Source of the DNA: Edaphochlamys debaryana
Taxonomy: Eukaryota; Chlorophyta; Chlorophyceae; Chlamydomonadales
NCBI GenBank assembly: GCA_016858145.1
Contig: JAEHOE010000010.1
Location: 682,001-746,000 of the forward strand
DNA length: 64,000 nucleotides
Reading direction: 5' to 3'
The notes under the pieces were generated by a model. It was not told the origin of the DNA. It made no database searches and saw only the letters and a list, made by a program, of their open reading frames with translations. Below are positions 12,003 through 22,780 of this stretch, one piece after another; within the stretch, counting starts at the first letter, position 1, and each line of letters starts with the position of its first letter. Both the position numbers and the translations under genes were made by a program.

Positions 12003-14827
12003 TCATGCTGCGGTGATGAAGTTGGCCACGTCGTTGAGCCCCGCCTCCGCGTACGCCTCCGCCAGCTGATCCCGGATGGCGTCGTACGAGGCCAGGTCGC
12101 CCGCCACCACACGGTTCATCAGCCCCGTCGCGCGCTCCAGCGCGAGCTGCGGCGGCGGTGGGGCGGCAGGGGTTGGGATGCGGAACGTTGGTTGGGCGGC
12201 AGGGATCAGAGAGCGGTAGTGAGCGGTACGTGGGGCGAAGTGCGGAAAGCTTGTCGAACTGCAACGCGGCTCGGATGGAAGGCTGTTGCAAGGGTAACGG
12301 GGGCAGAGCGGCCCTTCTGCGCCTTGCCCGCCGCCTCGACATGCCTACCGGCGCAAACGGCACGCACCTGCTTGGAGCTCTTGGGCTCGCGGTAGCCCTT
12401 GAACTGGTTGACCTTGGCGGAGGCGGCCGCGGCGGCCTCCTCGCTCAGCAGCCACATGACCTTCTCCGCATCCGCGGGCAGCGCCGCAGTGGTGGCCACA
12501 GCGGTGAAGGGGGCGCGCAGCGTCCACCAGGGCAGCCGGAGCGCCATGCTGGGGTTGAGGGCAACGATTGGCGGTTGGCGGGAAGCAAGGAGGAGCCGCG
12601 CGCCAGTCGCAGCAGGTACCGTAGCAGGTGGGAGGCCCGGTGCCCATCTGATGCTACATTACGCGGACATCAGCACGCAGCGCCCTGTCGCCTGCTCCTC
12701 GCCTCCACCGCCCCCGCCCGCCGGGCTCACCGCGCCATGTCTCGCCCCTCCTCGCCGCGCCCCAGGCCCATGTACAGGTCGCTGGCGAACTCGTACGGCC
12801 GCGCCCAGCCCGGGAAGTGCCCGTTGCGCATGTACCACTCGCTGGCCACCATGGCGGAGGTCTGTCGCAGGAGGGAAGGGTGGAGCGGTGCAGGAGTTGA
12901 GAGGCCAAATGTGTGTTTGGGCATCTCTTGGGGGGTTGGGGGAGCGCCTCTCGGACGCCGCTCGGACGCTCAGTCCGGGTGAGCTGCATAGCGCGTGGGC
13001 CCTGCGAACGCCGGTCCGGGGTTGCGCCGACGAGGCTCCACGCCGCTCCCACACGTACCAACCCACAACGCCCGTAGCCACCACAAGCAAGGCCCCTCTG
13101 CACCCCTGCAACCCTCCCTGCTCCACCCCAGCACGCCTCTCGTCGGCCCCACCTTGTCGTTCCTCCCCAGGTGCGCCGTTGCCAGGGACTCGCACACGTC
13201 CGGGAACATGCCGGCCTTGCGGATGAGGTACATGGCCATGGCCTGGGCGGGGGAGGAGCTGGACGAAGACGCGCCCAGGCCCGCCGCCGCCACGTCACCC
13301 GCGCGGTACAGGCCCTCGGCGTCCATCCCCGCAGCGTCCGCCAGCGGCCGGGCGGCACCGGAGCCGGCGCTGGCGGCCGTGGAGGCCGCCACGTCCTCCT
13401 CCGCTAGGAGCCTGAGGCGGAGGGCGGGCGGGAGTTGGCAGATTGCTTTAGGTCAGAAACTCTATCAAGCTTGGACGGAGCTCTCGCTGTTACTTGCCAA
13501 GCCAGCATGGGTTGGTGGTGCAACCTGAAACTGACAGGCATCCTCAGCCCTCTCAGCCCCGGCACTTCGCTGGGCTCACGCTTCCGCACCCGCGCGTAGC
13601 CCGCTAGCGTCACCAACGCACCCTATCCGCGCCCCTCTGCCCCTCCCCCCCCCACCCACCTGTGCAGGTACTCGTCCACGCTCCGGGCCACCAGCGTGAC
13701 GCCCACCTCCCCCCGCGTCATGCGGACCACGGGCAGGGGCATGTTCTGGGGGCGGCAGCGGTGGATGTGGCGCAGAAGAGGCCCAGGCAGCTTAGTGAAC
13801 CAGCCACCGGTCCAGTGGGATCACATCCCACTGACCCAGCCGTGCCGGCGCTCCGGCCAGTCCCTGCACCCTTGCCGCTGCGGCGATACCGGTTTTCCAC
13901 CCAGCCAGTCTCATTCGTGTCAGGGTCCGCTTCATAGACAGCGCCCTGCCGTCCTGTAGCTCTGAACCCGAGGGTGCCTCCACACCGGCGGCCTCGCTGC
14001 CAGTAGCCCGACACCCCGAACCCGCTCCAGCGCTTGCACCTCTCAGAGCCCCCATCCCCGCGCCTGCCTCGTCACGAGTCATCCCAAATCAGCCGCCCCT
14101 TGCGGAAGCACGAGCGCCAAGACAGACGCTTGCCGTACCTTGTGCTGCGACGGCTCCGGCCAGCGCAGCAGGCACGTCACGTCCTCGCCCTGCGCCGACA
14201 GCGGCACCAGCAGCGGGTGCAGGCCGCGGCGGTCGGCGGGGGACAGCGACACGCCGCCGCGAGCCTCAAGCACCTGGGGCCACACAAATGGGGCAGGGGT
14301 GGCCACACGGATGGGGTGCCCGGGTGGCGAAAGGAGCCAAGGATCACCGGCCTCCACTGTGTCACCCTATGACAGCCGAGTGCCCAAGTTTGCTGTCCGG
14401 GCGCAACGCCAGAGTTAGGAGGCCATTGGGCGGCATGGTTTCTTTGACTGCCCTCTCCCGGTAGAGTGTCCTCCGGCACGACTACGCAGCTGGCCGTCCA
14501 CCGATCCCACCCGGCATCACAGCAGCCCCTTCAACGCACCCGCATGAGACCTTGCAGGCGCTTGGGAGTCTGCGAAACTGCAATCTCCTCCAGGAAGACG
14601 GAGGTCTCTGGAGGCAAAGTGACAACGGCAGTCCAGGGTAGGGCTTCGCTCAGTGGGGTGTCAGGCGCATTTGGAAGGGCCGAACGAAGAGGCAAACAGA
14701 AAAGCCGCAATCCACAGGCAGGGAAGGGAAGGCGGGGGCTGAGGCCAAGAGTGGCTGGTGGCCACGCTGACCCCCAGGAGAGCGCCGCCGTGTGCGTGCC
14801 CATCCAGGGATGCCGCGCCAGCAACAA
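12003..14827 (-). CDS. Conserved protein of unknown function, possibly plastid-targeted
   Basis: Not assigned to a named family. Phase-checked exons on the minus strand are 14540-(14827), 14139-14273, 13660-13745, 13153-13411, 12731-12861, 12368-12548 and 12003-12146, with stop TGA at 12003-12005. If translation began at 14827 the product would be 407 aa. The best-looking segments are MPLPVVRMTRGEVGV, YLIRKAGMFPDVCESLA, SEWYMRNGHFPGWARPYE and MALRLPWWTL, which read as helical repeats; an Ala/Ser-rich loop sits near the middle. The C-terminus ends DVANFITAA. The 5' end is uncertain: a separate frame at about 14988-15136 (starting MLSTRLAKPLLAMRTCLRG, ending at a GTGAGG donor) looks like a transit-peptide exon, and splicing into the 14.7 kb exon is possible. 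The gene is divergent from the FMN hydrolase at 15714. Confidence 0.65.
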
Positions 14828-15713
14828 AGCCTACCCCACGCTTCAGGGCGTAAGGCGCATCCAGATCAAATCTGATCAGTGCTACGAATAAAAGGCGCTT
14901 GGAGCGCTCGCCACTGGCGCGCAGCGCTGCGAGGTAGGGCGATGAGGCTGAGGATCAGCTGCTGGAGCGCACGACGCCTCACCCGTCATCGCCCTTGCCG
15001 AAACATCGCGAGTAGCGACTCCAACCAGCGAGCGGAAGGTCTTCAGCGGCCGCGCTGCCTGAGCAGCTCCGCGGCCGACGCCGCGCAAGCAAGTCCGCAT
15101 CGCTAAGAGAGGCTTTGCAAGTCGTGTAGATAACAAGGCGACTGCAGATGGTGCAGGCGGTAAAGGGGCACGCGTGGCGAGTTGCGCAAGTCAGCTGGCC
15201 GCTCCGACAGACGGCGCGTCCTGTCGATTGCTACGAGAAGTAGCGACTGTGTGATGCTACTGCACAACTTGCGCGTGCGGGTGGTGCTTCGGATGGCGTT
15301 CTGTCCGAGCGGTCCCTCATGCGGACCCGGGCTACTTAAAAGCCCGCCCCACGCCACAGATTGCTTTATATACAGACACATTCACCGAACTGGGGACAGG
15401 TGCACCCACGGCGTGCGCTATCTGTGAGGGAGGCCGCAGTTGCTCATGCGGGCCTCGCTTCGGCTCGCGGCGCGGTGAGCCCTCATTGCGCTTGGTCATA
15501 AGGCCAGCTCTGCCTGCCAGCAACGGTACATGATGCAGCGAGCCCTCTCTGCCTGCCTGAGGATCGCCTCCGCCACACACTTGTTGCAGGCGGCCGGCGG
15601 CTTTCGGCCCTGAGCCCGGGCTGCAGCGTCCAAAGTGCTGGGGGCCCGCGCCTTGCAGCGTTCAGCCGCACGTTCTGCGTGGCAGCGTGTCGCAAGAGCG
15701 GCCGGTGGCAAGG
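14828..15713. other. Divergent upstream region between unknown-function gene (-) and FMN hydrolase (+)
   Basis: The region probably holds both promoters and first-exon or 5' UTR sequence of the two genes. It includes the candidate minus-strand transit-peptide exon (14988-15136). It also has a plus-strand segment starting ATGATG at 15530 whose translation (MMQRALSACLRIASATHLLQ) looks like a transit peptide, but it is in a different frame from the hydrolase and ends in TGA; no intron could be found to join them. Confidence 0.5.
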
Positions 15714-17781
15714 ATGGCGTCGAGGACGGCACCACCAACCAAGCCCGTGCTGCTGCTGGACATCATGGTGAGTGATTGAGGGTCTGGAGCACGAGGGATA
15801 AGGCGAGGAGCTACGGGGGCGTGCCCTGGTTGCGCCTACCCCTGCCACGCTGTTGCCGCAACCACACGGGCCCTGCACGACGTCTCCCACCTGCACACCC
15901 ACGTCCCCGCACTCTCGAGGGCATGATGATTTCAATTGCCATTATTGAGGGGCCTTGGTCCCATGAAACTATATTTGACTTTGAACGCTTGGCTTCTGAC
16001 CCCTCAAGCACACAAAGCACTAGCACAGGCCCCCTGCCCTCCTGACTGTCAGGCCTTCTATCTGCTATCGCGGAGTCCTGACCCCTCCACGTGTCCCCCT
16101 GGTCCTTCCGCAGGACACGGTGGTGTACGACCCCTTCTTCAACGACATGCCGGCCTTCTTTCAGATGTGAGCCGATTGCTGGCTGCAGCAGCGGCACTTG
16201 TGAAGGCACACCGGAAGAGCGCCCTCGCTAGCCATGGTGGGCGTCGGGGTCAAGGTGGCGCTCGTTGCGGGGGCACCGGTGTGGCATTGGGGGCCGGTCA
16301 CAAAGCACCCCTCCTCCTATATATCTCGGCCGCTAGCTACTCTCCAGCTGAGCGCTGTCTCATCATGCTGCATCTGCATGCGCCCCTGTCCATTCCCAGG
16401 TCCTTCAAGGAGCTCCTCGCCGCCAAGCATCCCAGCGCCTGGGTGGAGTTTGAGTGCGGCACCATCGATGAGGACGAGCTGGTGGCCAAGTTCTTTGCGG
16501 ATGGCCGACCCGTTGACGCTGCTGCTCTCAAGGAAATGATGGTGGGTTAAGCCCTCGGTTTTGGGTGTGGGCTTGCGGCATGGCTCGCAGGGCTCACAGC
16601 ACGTGGGAGCCAGGGTTCGCGTGCAGCTAATGCATCCGTCTGGGCACTGGCGAAGTGTCGATGGATCAGCCTGCGGTATAGGTCGCATCAGCGCTTTGCA
16701 GGGCCAGACCGGTTGTCGGTGGCTGCGTCCGTGCCCCGACGACCCAGATGGCCTTGCGACAGCGATCTCCGGCTGCATCTGCCCCACGTTGTGCCGCGGT
16801 GCTTGGTCCATCTAGGGCTCCCGCGGCCTGGGCAGACCCTGGACATGATCCCTGCGTCCTTAGTCACTGCCAAGCGCCTTAAGCTGTTCATGTCGTCCGG
16901 TTCCCACGTGGTCCTATCCTATCGTCTGCAGCTCCACCTCATGGCTGCGTCGTTTCAAACATCACTCACCCCCCTGCCCTGCGCCCAGGTCATGGCCTAC
17001 CGGTACCTGGACGGCATGGAGCCCCTGCTGGCGCGGCTCTCGGAGGCCGGCTACCCCCTGCACGCCCTGTCCAACTACCCGGCCTGGTACCGCATGATCG
17101 AGGAGAAGCTGCGGCCCAGCCGGTACCTGTCGTGGACCTTCATCTCGTGCGAGGGGCCCATGAAGGTGAGGGGTTGCAAAGGTTGAGAGCGCGAGCACAT
17201 GGGCCCTAAGCAAAGCACCCATGTATCACACCCGGGGAGTGATGATTTCAATTGCCATTATTGAGGGGCCCCTTTCCGGGGTCCCATGAAACAATAATTG
17301 ACTTTGAACGCTTGGCTTCTGACCCCTGAGTGCACGAACACACCACCCATTGCCACGGCAACCCTTCCACTCGTCGCTCCGTCGCCGTGCATTGCCTTTG
17401 CCAGCGCTCTCGACCCGTCCCGTCTTGCCACGTTTCTGTTCTCATAGCCCTCCCCCATGCTCTCCCTCCACTGCAGGGGCTTCGCAAGCCTGCGCGGGAA
17501 GCCTACGAGGCGTGCATTCAAGAGCTTGGGGTGGAGGCAAGCCAGATCATCTTTGTGGACGATAGGAAGGTAAGCCAGAGGCAAACCTTCGTTTATATCA
17601 CGGGGCCGCGAAACATTGACCAGGCCGACAGCTGCCATATCACGGCGTCTCATCCTAGACACGTTTCTGTTGCCTGCAGGTTAACGTGGAGGGCGCGGCG
17701 GTGGTGGGCATGGACGCCATCTTGTTTCAGGGCGCAGCAAACTTGGAGGCTGAGCTGAGGAACCGCGGCCTGCAGTTCTGA
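15714..17781 (+). CDS. FHY1: HAD-superfamily flavin mononucleotide hydrolase, chloroplast type
   Basis: Six phase-checked exons (15714-15767, 16114-16166, 16400-16541, 16989-17165, 17477-17569, 17680-17781) encode 206 aa. The sequence closely follows plant chloroplast FMN hydrolase 1, recalled from family knowledge: LLLDIMDTVVYDPF, PAFF, FFADGRPVD, YRYLDGMEPLL, HALSNYPAWY, LSWTFISCE, QIIFVDDR. FMN hydrolase dephosphorylates FMN to riboflavin in flavin turnover. HAD motif I is DIMDT, with Met where the second Asp of DxDxT normally sits. Motif II Ser is in LSNYP, motif III Lys is in LRKPA, and motif IV is VDDR. Start at 15714 is the first in-frame ATG but leaves no transit peptide, so an upstream exon may be missing. 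Introns 1 and 4 share a repeat. Confidence 0.78.
15924..16004 (+). repeat. Intronic repeat, copy 1 (FMN hydrolase intron 1)
   Basis: An 81-bp segment beginning TGATGATTTCAATTGCC and ending GGCTTCTGACCCCT. It is AT-richer than its surroundings and matches the copy at 17240-17327 in direct orientation. Differences are an 8-bp deletion in the central GGGGCC tract and a few substitutions. No clear target-site duplication was seen. Confidence 0.9.
17240..17327 (+). repeat. Intronic repeat, copy 2 (FMN hydrolase intron 4)
   Basis: An 88-bp copy of the intron-1 segment. It keeps a longer central palindromic tract (GGGGCCCCTTTCCGGGG) flanked by CATTATTG and CAATAAT, which could fold into a stem. Both copies lie inside introns of the same gene and leave the splice sites intact. 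Confidence 0.9.
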
Positions 17782-19017
17782 GAGTGCCTGAACGAGGTCA
17801 GAACGTGCTTGCTATTTCGTGAAAGGCATGAGGTGTTATCTGGCCGGGCCCCGAAGCGTTGTAGTTCTAGGTGCTTGGTGTACCAGAAGGGTATCGGGAG
17901 ACGAGAAACCGGCGGCGGTCAGAGCGAAGAATTTTGAGGGCGTGTCGCGTGTGTAGATAAAATTTTGAGCGTGCATGAGCGTGTTTCAATGGAGAGCAAA
18001 TGGTAGAGGCTTTGCAGGCGACCCAGCACACGATGATTTGGTGTGCACCGGCAAGTCAGCTAAGTCCACACATGACCCTGAGCTGCTCCGGTGGCTGAGC
18101 GAGCCGGTTGGGCACGTGCGGCCGGGTGCAGGTAGCGTCCTTGATAAAGGATCTGAACCGGATGCTACCTGGACAGCCGCGTGTACAGCATGTACAATGA
18201 CAGGCGTCGCCCCCCGCAGCCCGGAGCAGGACGCAGCAGGGTTCGCCAGGGGACGGAGGTTCTGTGCTCGCAGGGGCCGTGCAGCGTAATCCGGACGACG
18301 ACGAAGGGGGATGCAGCTGAACGCAACTAGGCTGTGCGCAACGCAACAGAAAGAGGGAGAGGTAGAGCGACAGGCAGGAGCAAGCAGCCGCACGGGTGAT
18401 CCTAAGGGCCGCACCACGCAAAACCATTCGGACACGGGGGGCAGGGGGCGGGTTCGTGGCGACCCGTGAGCGGTGCCTGCCGTGACCCAAGGGCCTCTCA
18501 CTGCGCCCCTCATGGCGCCCCTTCCCCATAACCAAACGCCTGCTGCTGCGGCATAGGCACCCTTCCTTGGCCTACATGGCCGCTCCTGCTCGCGTGAGCG
18601 CCGCGGCGGCGCCGCACGCAAGCCGATGGGGCGCCCATGCAACGCACCGAAGATTGTGGAGGCCGCGCGCAAGAGGCTGCAGGAGCGCATGCAGGAGGGC
18701 TGCTGAGGGTGGGGTGCGAGGCAGAGTTGAGTTGAGTTGAGTTGAGCTGAGCTGATCAGCGTCATGGTTAGCGGCAGCGGTAGAGCGGCAGCGGTGGAGC
18801 GTGAGCGAGGGGAGGCGGGGCGCTTGAAGTGCGACCGGGGCTCTCTGATGAGAGCCTTAGGACTCGAGGCGAGCGACACGAACCCCCCGACGATCACCCC
18901 GCCCTTCATCCCCGTGCACCGATAACGCACCTTTCATCTTGCGTGAGCTGAGCTGCAGAAGGCGGATCTATGTAAGCCCTGATGGAATGCGGTCTTCTGT
19001 TCTGTCCCCAACATAGC
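17782..19017. other. Intergenic, microsatellite-bearing, no gene supported
   Basis: Downstream of the FMN hydrolase. A (GAGTT)n/(GAGCT)n microsatellite lies at 18724-18755. A segment near 18178-18210 (GTACAGCATGTACAATGACAGG) recurs at 19436-19464 directly beside the hAT-like element. A 314-codon minus-strand frame across 17986-18930 has no domain and reads as low-complexity chance sequence. Confidence 0.55.
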
Positions 19018-19025
19018 GGTACAGC

Positions 19026-19434
19026 CAGGGTTGCACAATACGGCAGCCCCCGGGGCCAATACGCGTATTAATACGCAATACGGCCCCCTCCTCGCTAATA
19101 CGGCTTAATACGGCTCTAATACGGCGGCGCCCAGCCGTATTATTACAGCAGCGTACGGCAGCCCATACTGCCGTCTTGTGCACGAGCGAATGCGCTCCGC
19201 GTTCACGTAGAAGCGCAGGGAACGCGCAGGGCATCGGCTACGGCGGAACGGACGGCTGAGCTGCCGACCGACGCACCCCAGCAACCCAGCAACCCCCCCC
19301 CCGCCGCCGGCCCCCGGCTGCCCGGCCGGTACCCCCGCGCCGCCGCATGCCATATTAATACGGCAGCGAGAGGCCGTATCCGTATTAATACGTATCCGTA
19401 TCAATACGGGGACGGATACGTATTGGCAACCCTG
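19026..19434. mobile_element. Non-autonomous hAT-like element (MITE) with 8-bp target-site duplication
   Basis: A 409-bp element. Left end CAGGGTTGCACAATACGG and right end CGTATTGGCAACCCTG are inverted: CAGGGTTGC is perfect, followed by AATACG with one base offset. It is flanked on both sides by the exact 8-bp direct repeat GGTACAGC (19018-19025 and 19435-19442). An 8-bp duplication and CAGGG termini are known hallmarks of hAT transposons. The interior has no transposase frame, but both ends are packed with (T)AATACGG / CCGTATTA motifs in both orientations, as expected of subterminal transposase-binding repeats. Confidence 0.85.
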
Positions 19435-19442
19435 GGTACAGC

Positions 19443-20810
19443 ATGTACAAGGACAGGCGTCGTCACAGTGGCAGAGGCGGCACGGCACAGCACCGTGGCA
19501 GAGATGGCAGCGGCAAGCAAGGGTTGGCAGCCAAAGGCGCACTGCATACCGCTGATACCGGGGCCCCTGGTGAAGGGCAAACATCTGGGTCCGTCAGACC
19601 CGTCAGCTGCTGCCGAGTGCCGGTAGGCTCAGGGCAACAGGGCATGCAGGATGCAGCGAGGAACGCCCAGTTTCTTGATCTGCTCCACCCCCTGGACGGA
19701 GCGGCCGGCTGGAGGCCTGGAGCTCCTTGTCTCGCGCCATGACACCTGGGCGACCTGGCCCCCCCAGGCTGGCTGGACACTGGCTGGGCATACGGTATTT
19801 GGCGGCCTGCAGTTGGTCACATCACCAGGCGCCGGGCGAAGGGTACGGGCTGTACCGCCTGTACGGCCATGCATGAAGCAACACGGCGCCCTTAGCATGC
19901 CCGTGCTATCCCTCCTCATCACCGTGCTCCCCACGACCCCACGGCAAGGGTCAAGGTGCTACAGGGTGCTCACGCAGCTCACGTAATCTGGTCTGGCCCA
20001 GCAGCTGCCGCAATTGGTCATCGGTTCCAAACAACAGCGTGTGGTAGGGCTTGCCCTAGGGCGCGGCGCATGGACATGTGGACATGTGCAGCATGGATCC
20101 ACGGCCCGGGTTGCAAACGAGGGGTTGCGAACCTCCAGGGGACGTGTGCCGCCTCAACGCAGCCGACCAGCAGTTCAGTTGACTAGTTGGCTAGTTCACA
20201 TGACAGGACGGATGGCAGTCAAGAGTTACATGCATGCGCCCGTCGAGGCTCACATGCCTGCCATGCAAGCCACTGTCCAAGGCCTCGAGCAGAAACCACC
20301 AATGCTTAGCACCATATGTACGCATTGTGTTCCGGCAATCCAGATCATCCCGCCGCCAGCGCATCCTGCCGGCTCGCTATATGCTCTAGCGGCCGCCCTT
20401 GCATATCTTACACCCTGCCAGACCTACACACTGCACACTGGACTACTACAGGCCCAGGCCTACAGGTCCCAAGGGTAACCAACCGACTGTAACAAGCATG
20501 CCTATGGGGTGCGAGACCAAAGGTGTGCCCCACACGGCCGCCGCGTGCTTCAGTGGCTAGCTGCTCTGGGTCAGCACTGCTCACTTCCGGTGGTATCCCT
20601 GGCCGGTGTGGGTGCGCGGGTTGTTCAGCACGGCGTTGTACTGGCTGTCCGACAGGTCGCGGCGGAAGAGCTGAGTCGGGCCCTGCGGGAGGTCAAGGCG
20701 GTGTGCAACTTAGCTGGGTCTAACTGGCCCACCAGCAGGCAATGCGACGAGTTCAGCAGTAGCTCAGATGCCCTACCTCCACTACCCCGTCCGTATGCCC
20801 CCAGGAGCTT
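19443..20810. other. Intergenic, no gene supported
   Basis: Immediately right of the hAT-like element the sequence repeats a segment seen near 18.18 kb. The rest carries only short open frames without recognisable domains on either strand. Confidence 0.5.
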
Positions 20811-21570
20811 GCTGTCGTCGAATCCCCCCTCAAACCAGTCTACTTGCAGGCCCACAGTCCGCGGCGTCTTCTTCAGCAGTCACCTGACGGGGGTGGTCCA
20901 TGCTGGTCTTGATGGTGCCTGCAACACAGGAGGTTCGGGGCAGGAGCACAGGAGGATCTCTGGACGAAGTCACTTAGGCAGCTGACTGCGGTGCGTTGGG
21001 GTGGCGCAGCTCTGGGGGCTCGACGCTTGTAGGTGTGGGCTACTAAGGGGGTGTGCTGCGTGTGGCGAGCATATGGCTATGGGGGGCAGTGGTGGCTGTA
21101 GCTGTGGCAGCTGTGGGCTTGACGCGTGCGAGGGGGAGCGGGGCGGGCACAGCTCCAACTGCAAGGGCTTGCGTCGACTCACCGGTGGTGTAGTAGTAGT
21201 CGGCCTTGACGCCTGCACACGGACACATCCTCTCAGTACGCAGGGTAGGCAGCGGGAAGAGGGGCGGCAGCCAGCAACCCCCCTGACCGGCCCGACCCAG
21301 GAGGTCCCTCCTGCCCCGACCCCACTGCTCCAAACCGTGGCAACATGCTTGCACCTGACACGGCCCCGGCTAAGCCGCGTGAGTGCTGCCCACTGTCCCC
21401 GAACCGTCCGCAGTAGCGCGACTCAGCGACCGCACGACTTGCCGGCATCGTTCTCGTAGAATGCAACCCGACTATTGCTGTTGTGACCAGTGTAGTTCCA
21501 GCCAGCCTGGCTCGGATCATGACCGTGGTACGGTTGAAACGGCTGCTGGTTAGCACCTCCGTTGTACCTG
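20811..21570 (-). CDS. PA14-like domain exons, fragmentary gene or pseudogene
   Basis: Minus-strand pieces with good splice borders: exon 21183-21212 (30 nt, phase 1-1) encodes GVKADYYYTTG; exon 20884-20918 encodes GTIKTSMDHPRQ; the segment near 20811-20866 encodes GLQVDWFEGGFDDSKLL. The first resembles the start and the last the end of a PA14 carbohydrate-binding domain (family pattern GLxAEYY ... LRVDWFEGGG). Upstream, a frame ending in a stop at 21423 reads YNGGANQQPFQPYHGHDP...NSRVAFYEND. The exons could not be joined into one intact frame, so this may be a decayed gene or one with undetected introns. Confidence 0.35.
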
Positions 21571-22314
21571 GAGTGCAGGGAGAAAACATTCTCGGGTTGG
21601 CGGGCAATCGGTCGCTGAATTGTTGCGCACGCTGCTCGACAGCAATCGGAGCAGGCGCCTGGAGCCCGATATCCTGCCATACCAGATGCAAAGAGAGACG
21701 GGCCCTGGTTGCTCGAGCTCACCGCGACATCTTGAGGCGAACTTGCGAGGTCTGGCCGCGTGCGAAGCGTGCAAAGCGTGCAAAGGCGACTGTGCTGGAG
21801 GAGCAAAAGCGAACGCTGGCACACTCGCGCAATTTAACGCCAGTTGCGGGCCGTGGCGCGCGTGCTGGGCCGTACGACGCTCCTGCCTGCCTGCCTGCCT
21901 CAGCAGAGGCCCTCTAGCCTCCCCTGCTGCCGGCACGCCTCCACCAGCTCCGCGCAGTTGCATTTGCAGTTGCAGTTGCGATGCCGGCAAAATTTGAATG
22001 AAGCACCGCGCAGCTGCAACGCTCGCTTCGTGACCCGGGGCCGGGCTGGGCTTGCCTTCATGCGTTGTGGTCTCCCTCGTTACGTCTTTCCTGCGTGCGT
22101 TGGGGGGCAACGCAGCTCGGGCAATTGGCAACGCATGCCCAGCCATTCGCAGGTTTACAGCAGGCGCTGTGCGCTTGACTCGGTGTGCGGATGCTGATCC
22201 GCACAACGCGTTGCATCACGCGCTGGCGTATCAGCTTGTGGGCCCAACCTTCTGCACGCACTAGGTTCCTGAATCCTGATCCGCACAAGAGACAACAGGT
22301 GGCACCTTGGGCCC
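21571..22314. other. Intergenic, no gene supported
   Basis: Contains short repeats (CCTGCCTGCCTGCCT near 21.89 kb; TTTGCAGTTGCAGTTGC near 21.96 kb; CTGATCCGCACAA twice near 22.2-22.3 kb). No coding sequence was recognised. Confidence 0.5.
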
Positions 22315-22743
22315 CGATACAGCTTGCCCGCGCGGACACGGCTGGGACCTGCCGGCTGCGTTCGCAAGACAATGACTCGGTCGCAGCCCTGAGCGGCGCA
22401 GAGAGCAGCCGCCAGGGCAAATGGCCCCCGTGGCCCTTGAGCACCATCTGTTTGTCAACAAGATACCCCCGCGTTTGCCGAAGGAAAGCGTGGAGGCAGC
22501 CCTTCTCACGCAGCTAAAGGCGCGGCTCTCGGCGCTCAACGTATCAAAGTGCAGCGTTATCCCCCAGAACTTTCTCGAGAACAAAGGCAAGCAGGGCGTG
22601 GTTGGCGCTCAAACGGATGGCGTCCGTGCTGACGGTCTTCTCGACCCCCTGTCGCCCACGCTCCCCCACTGAGGGGTCTCCTTGGCCATATATGTTTAAG
22701 GAGGCTCACGAGAGGTTTGTTTGGACTGTTTGCGCAGGATATG
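22315..22743 (+). pseudogene. Truncated duplicate of the 5' end of the RRM gene
   Basis: Aligns base for base, with few differences, to 28793-29220: about 100 bp of upstream sequence, the start codon (22421), all of exon 1 (LFVNKIPPRLPKES), the GC donor, the whole first intron and the acceptor plus the first bases of exon 2 (GGATATG). Homology then stops abruptly. The following DNA carries a direct repeat GAGTACTGAGTTCACG (twice between 22744 and 22780) and no second exon, so the copy cannot complete the RRM domain. Confidence 0.9.
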
Positions 22744-22780
22744 CGAGTACTGAGTTCACGTTGTGAGTACTGAGTTCACG

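Noticed and set aside
17986..18930. Long (314-codon) open frame on the minus strand downstream of the FMN hydrolase
   Set aside because: No recognisable domain, composition typical of chance frames in GC-rich DNA, crossed by the GAGTT microsatellite.
22421..22672. Plus-strand frame resembling the RRM gene start as a second functional gene
   Set aside because: The frame runs into retained intron sequence and no exon 2 follows, so it is treated as a truncated duplicate.
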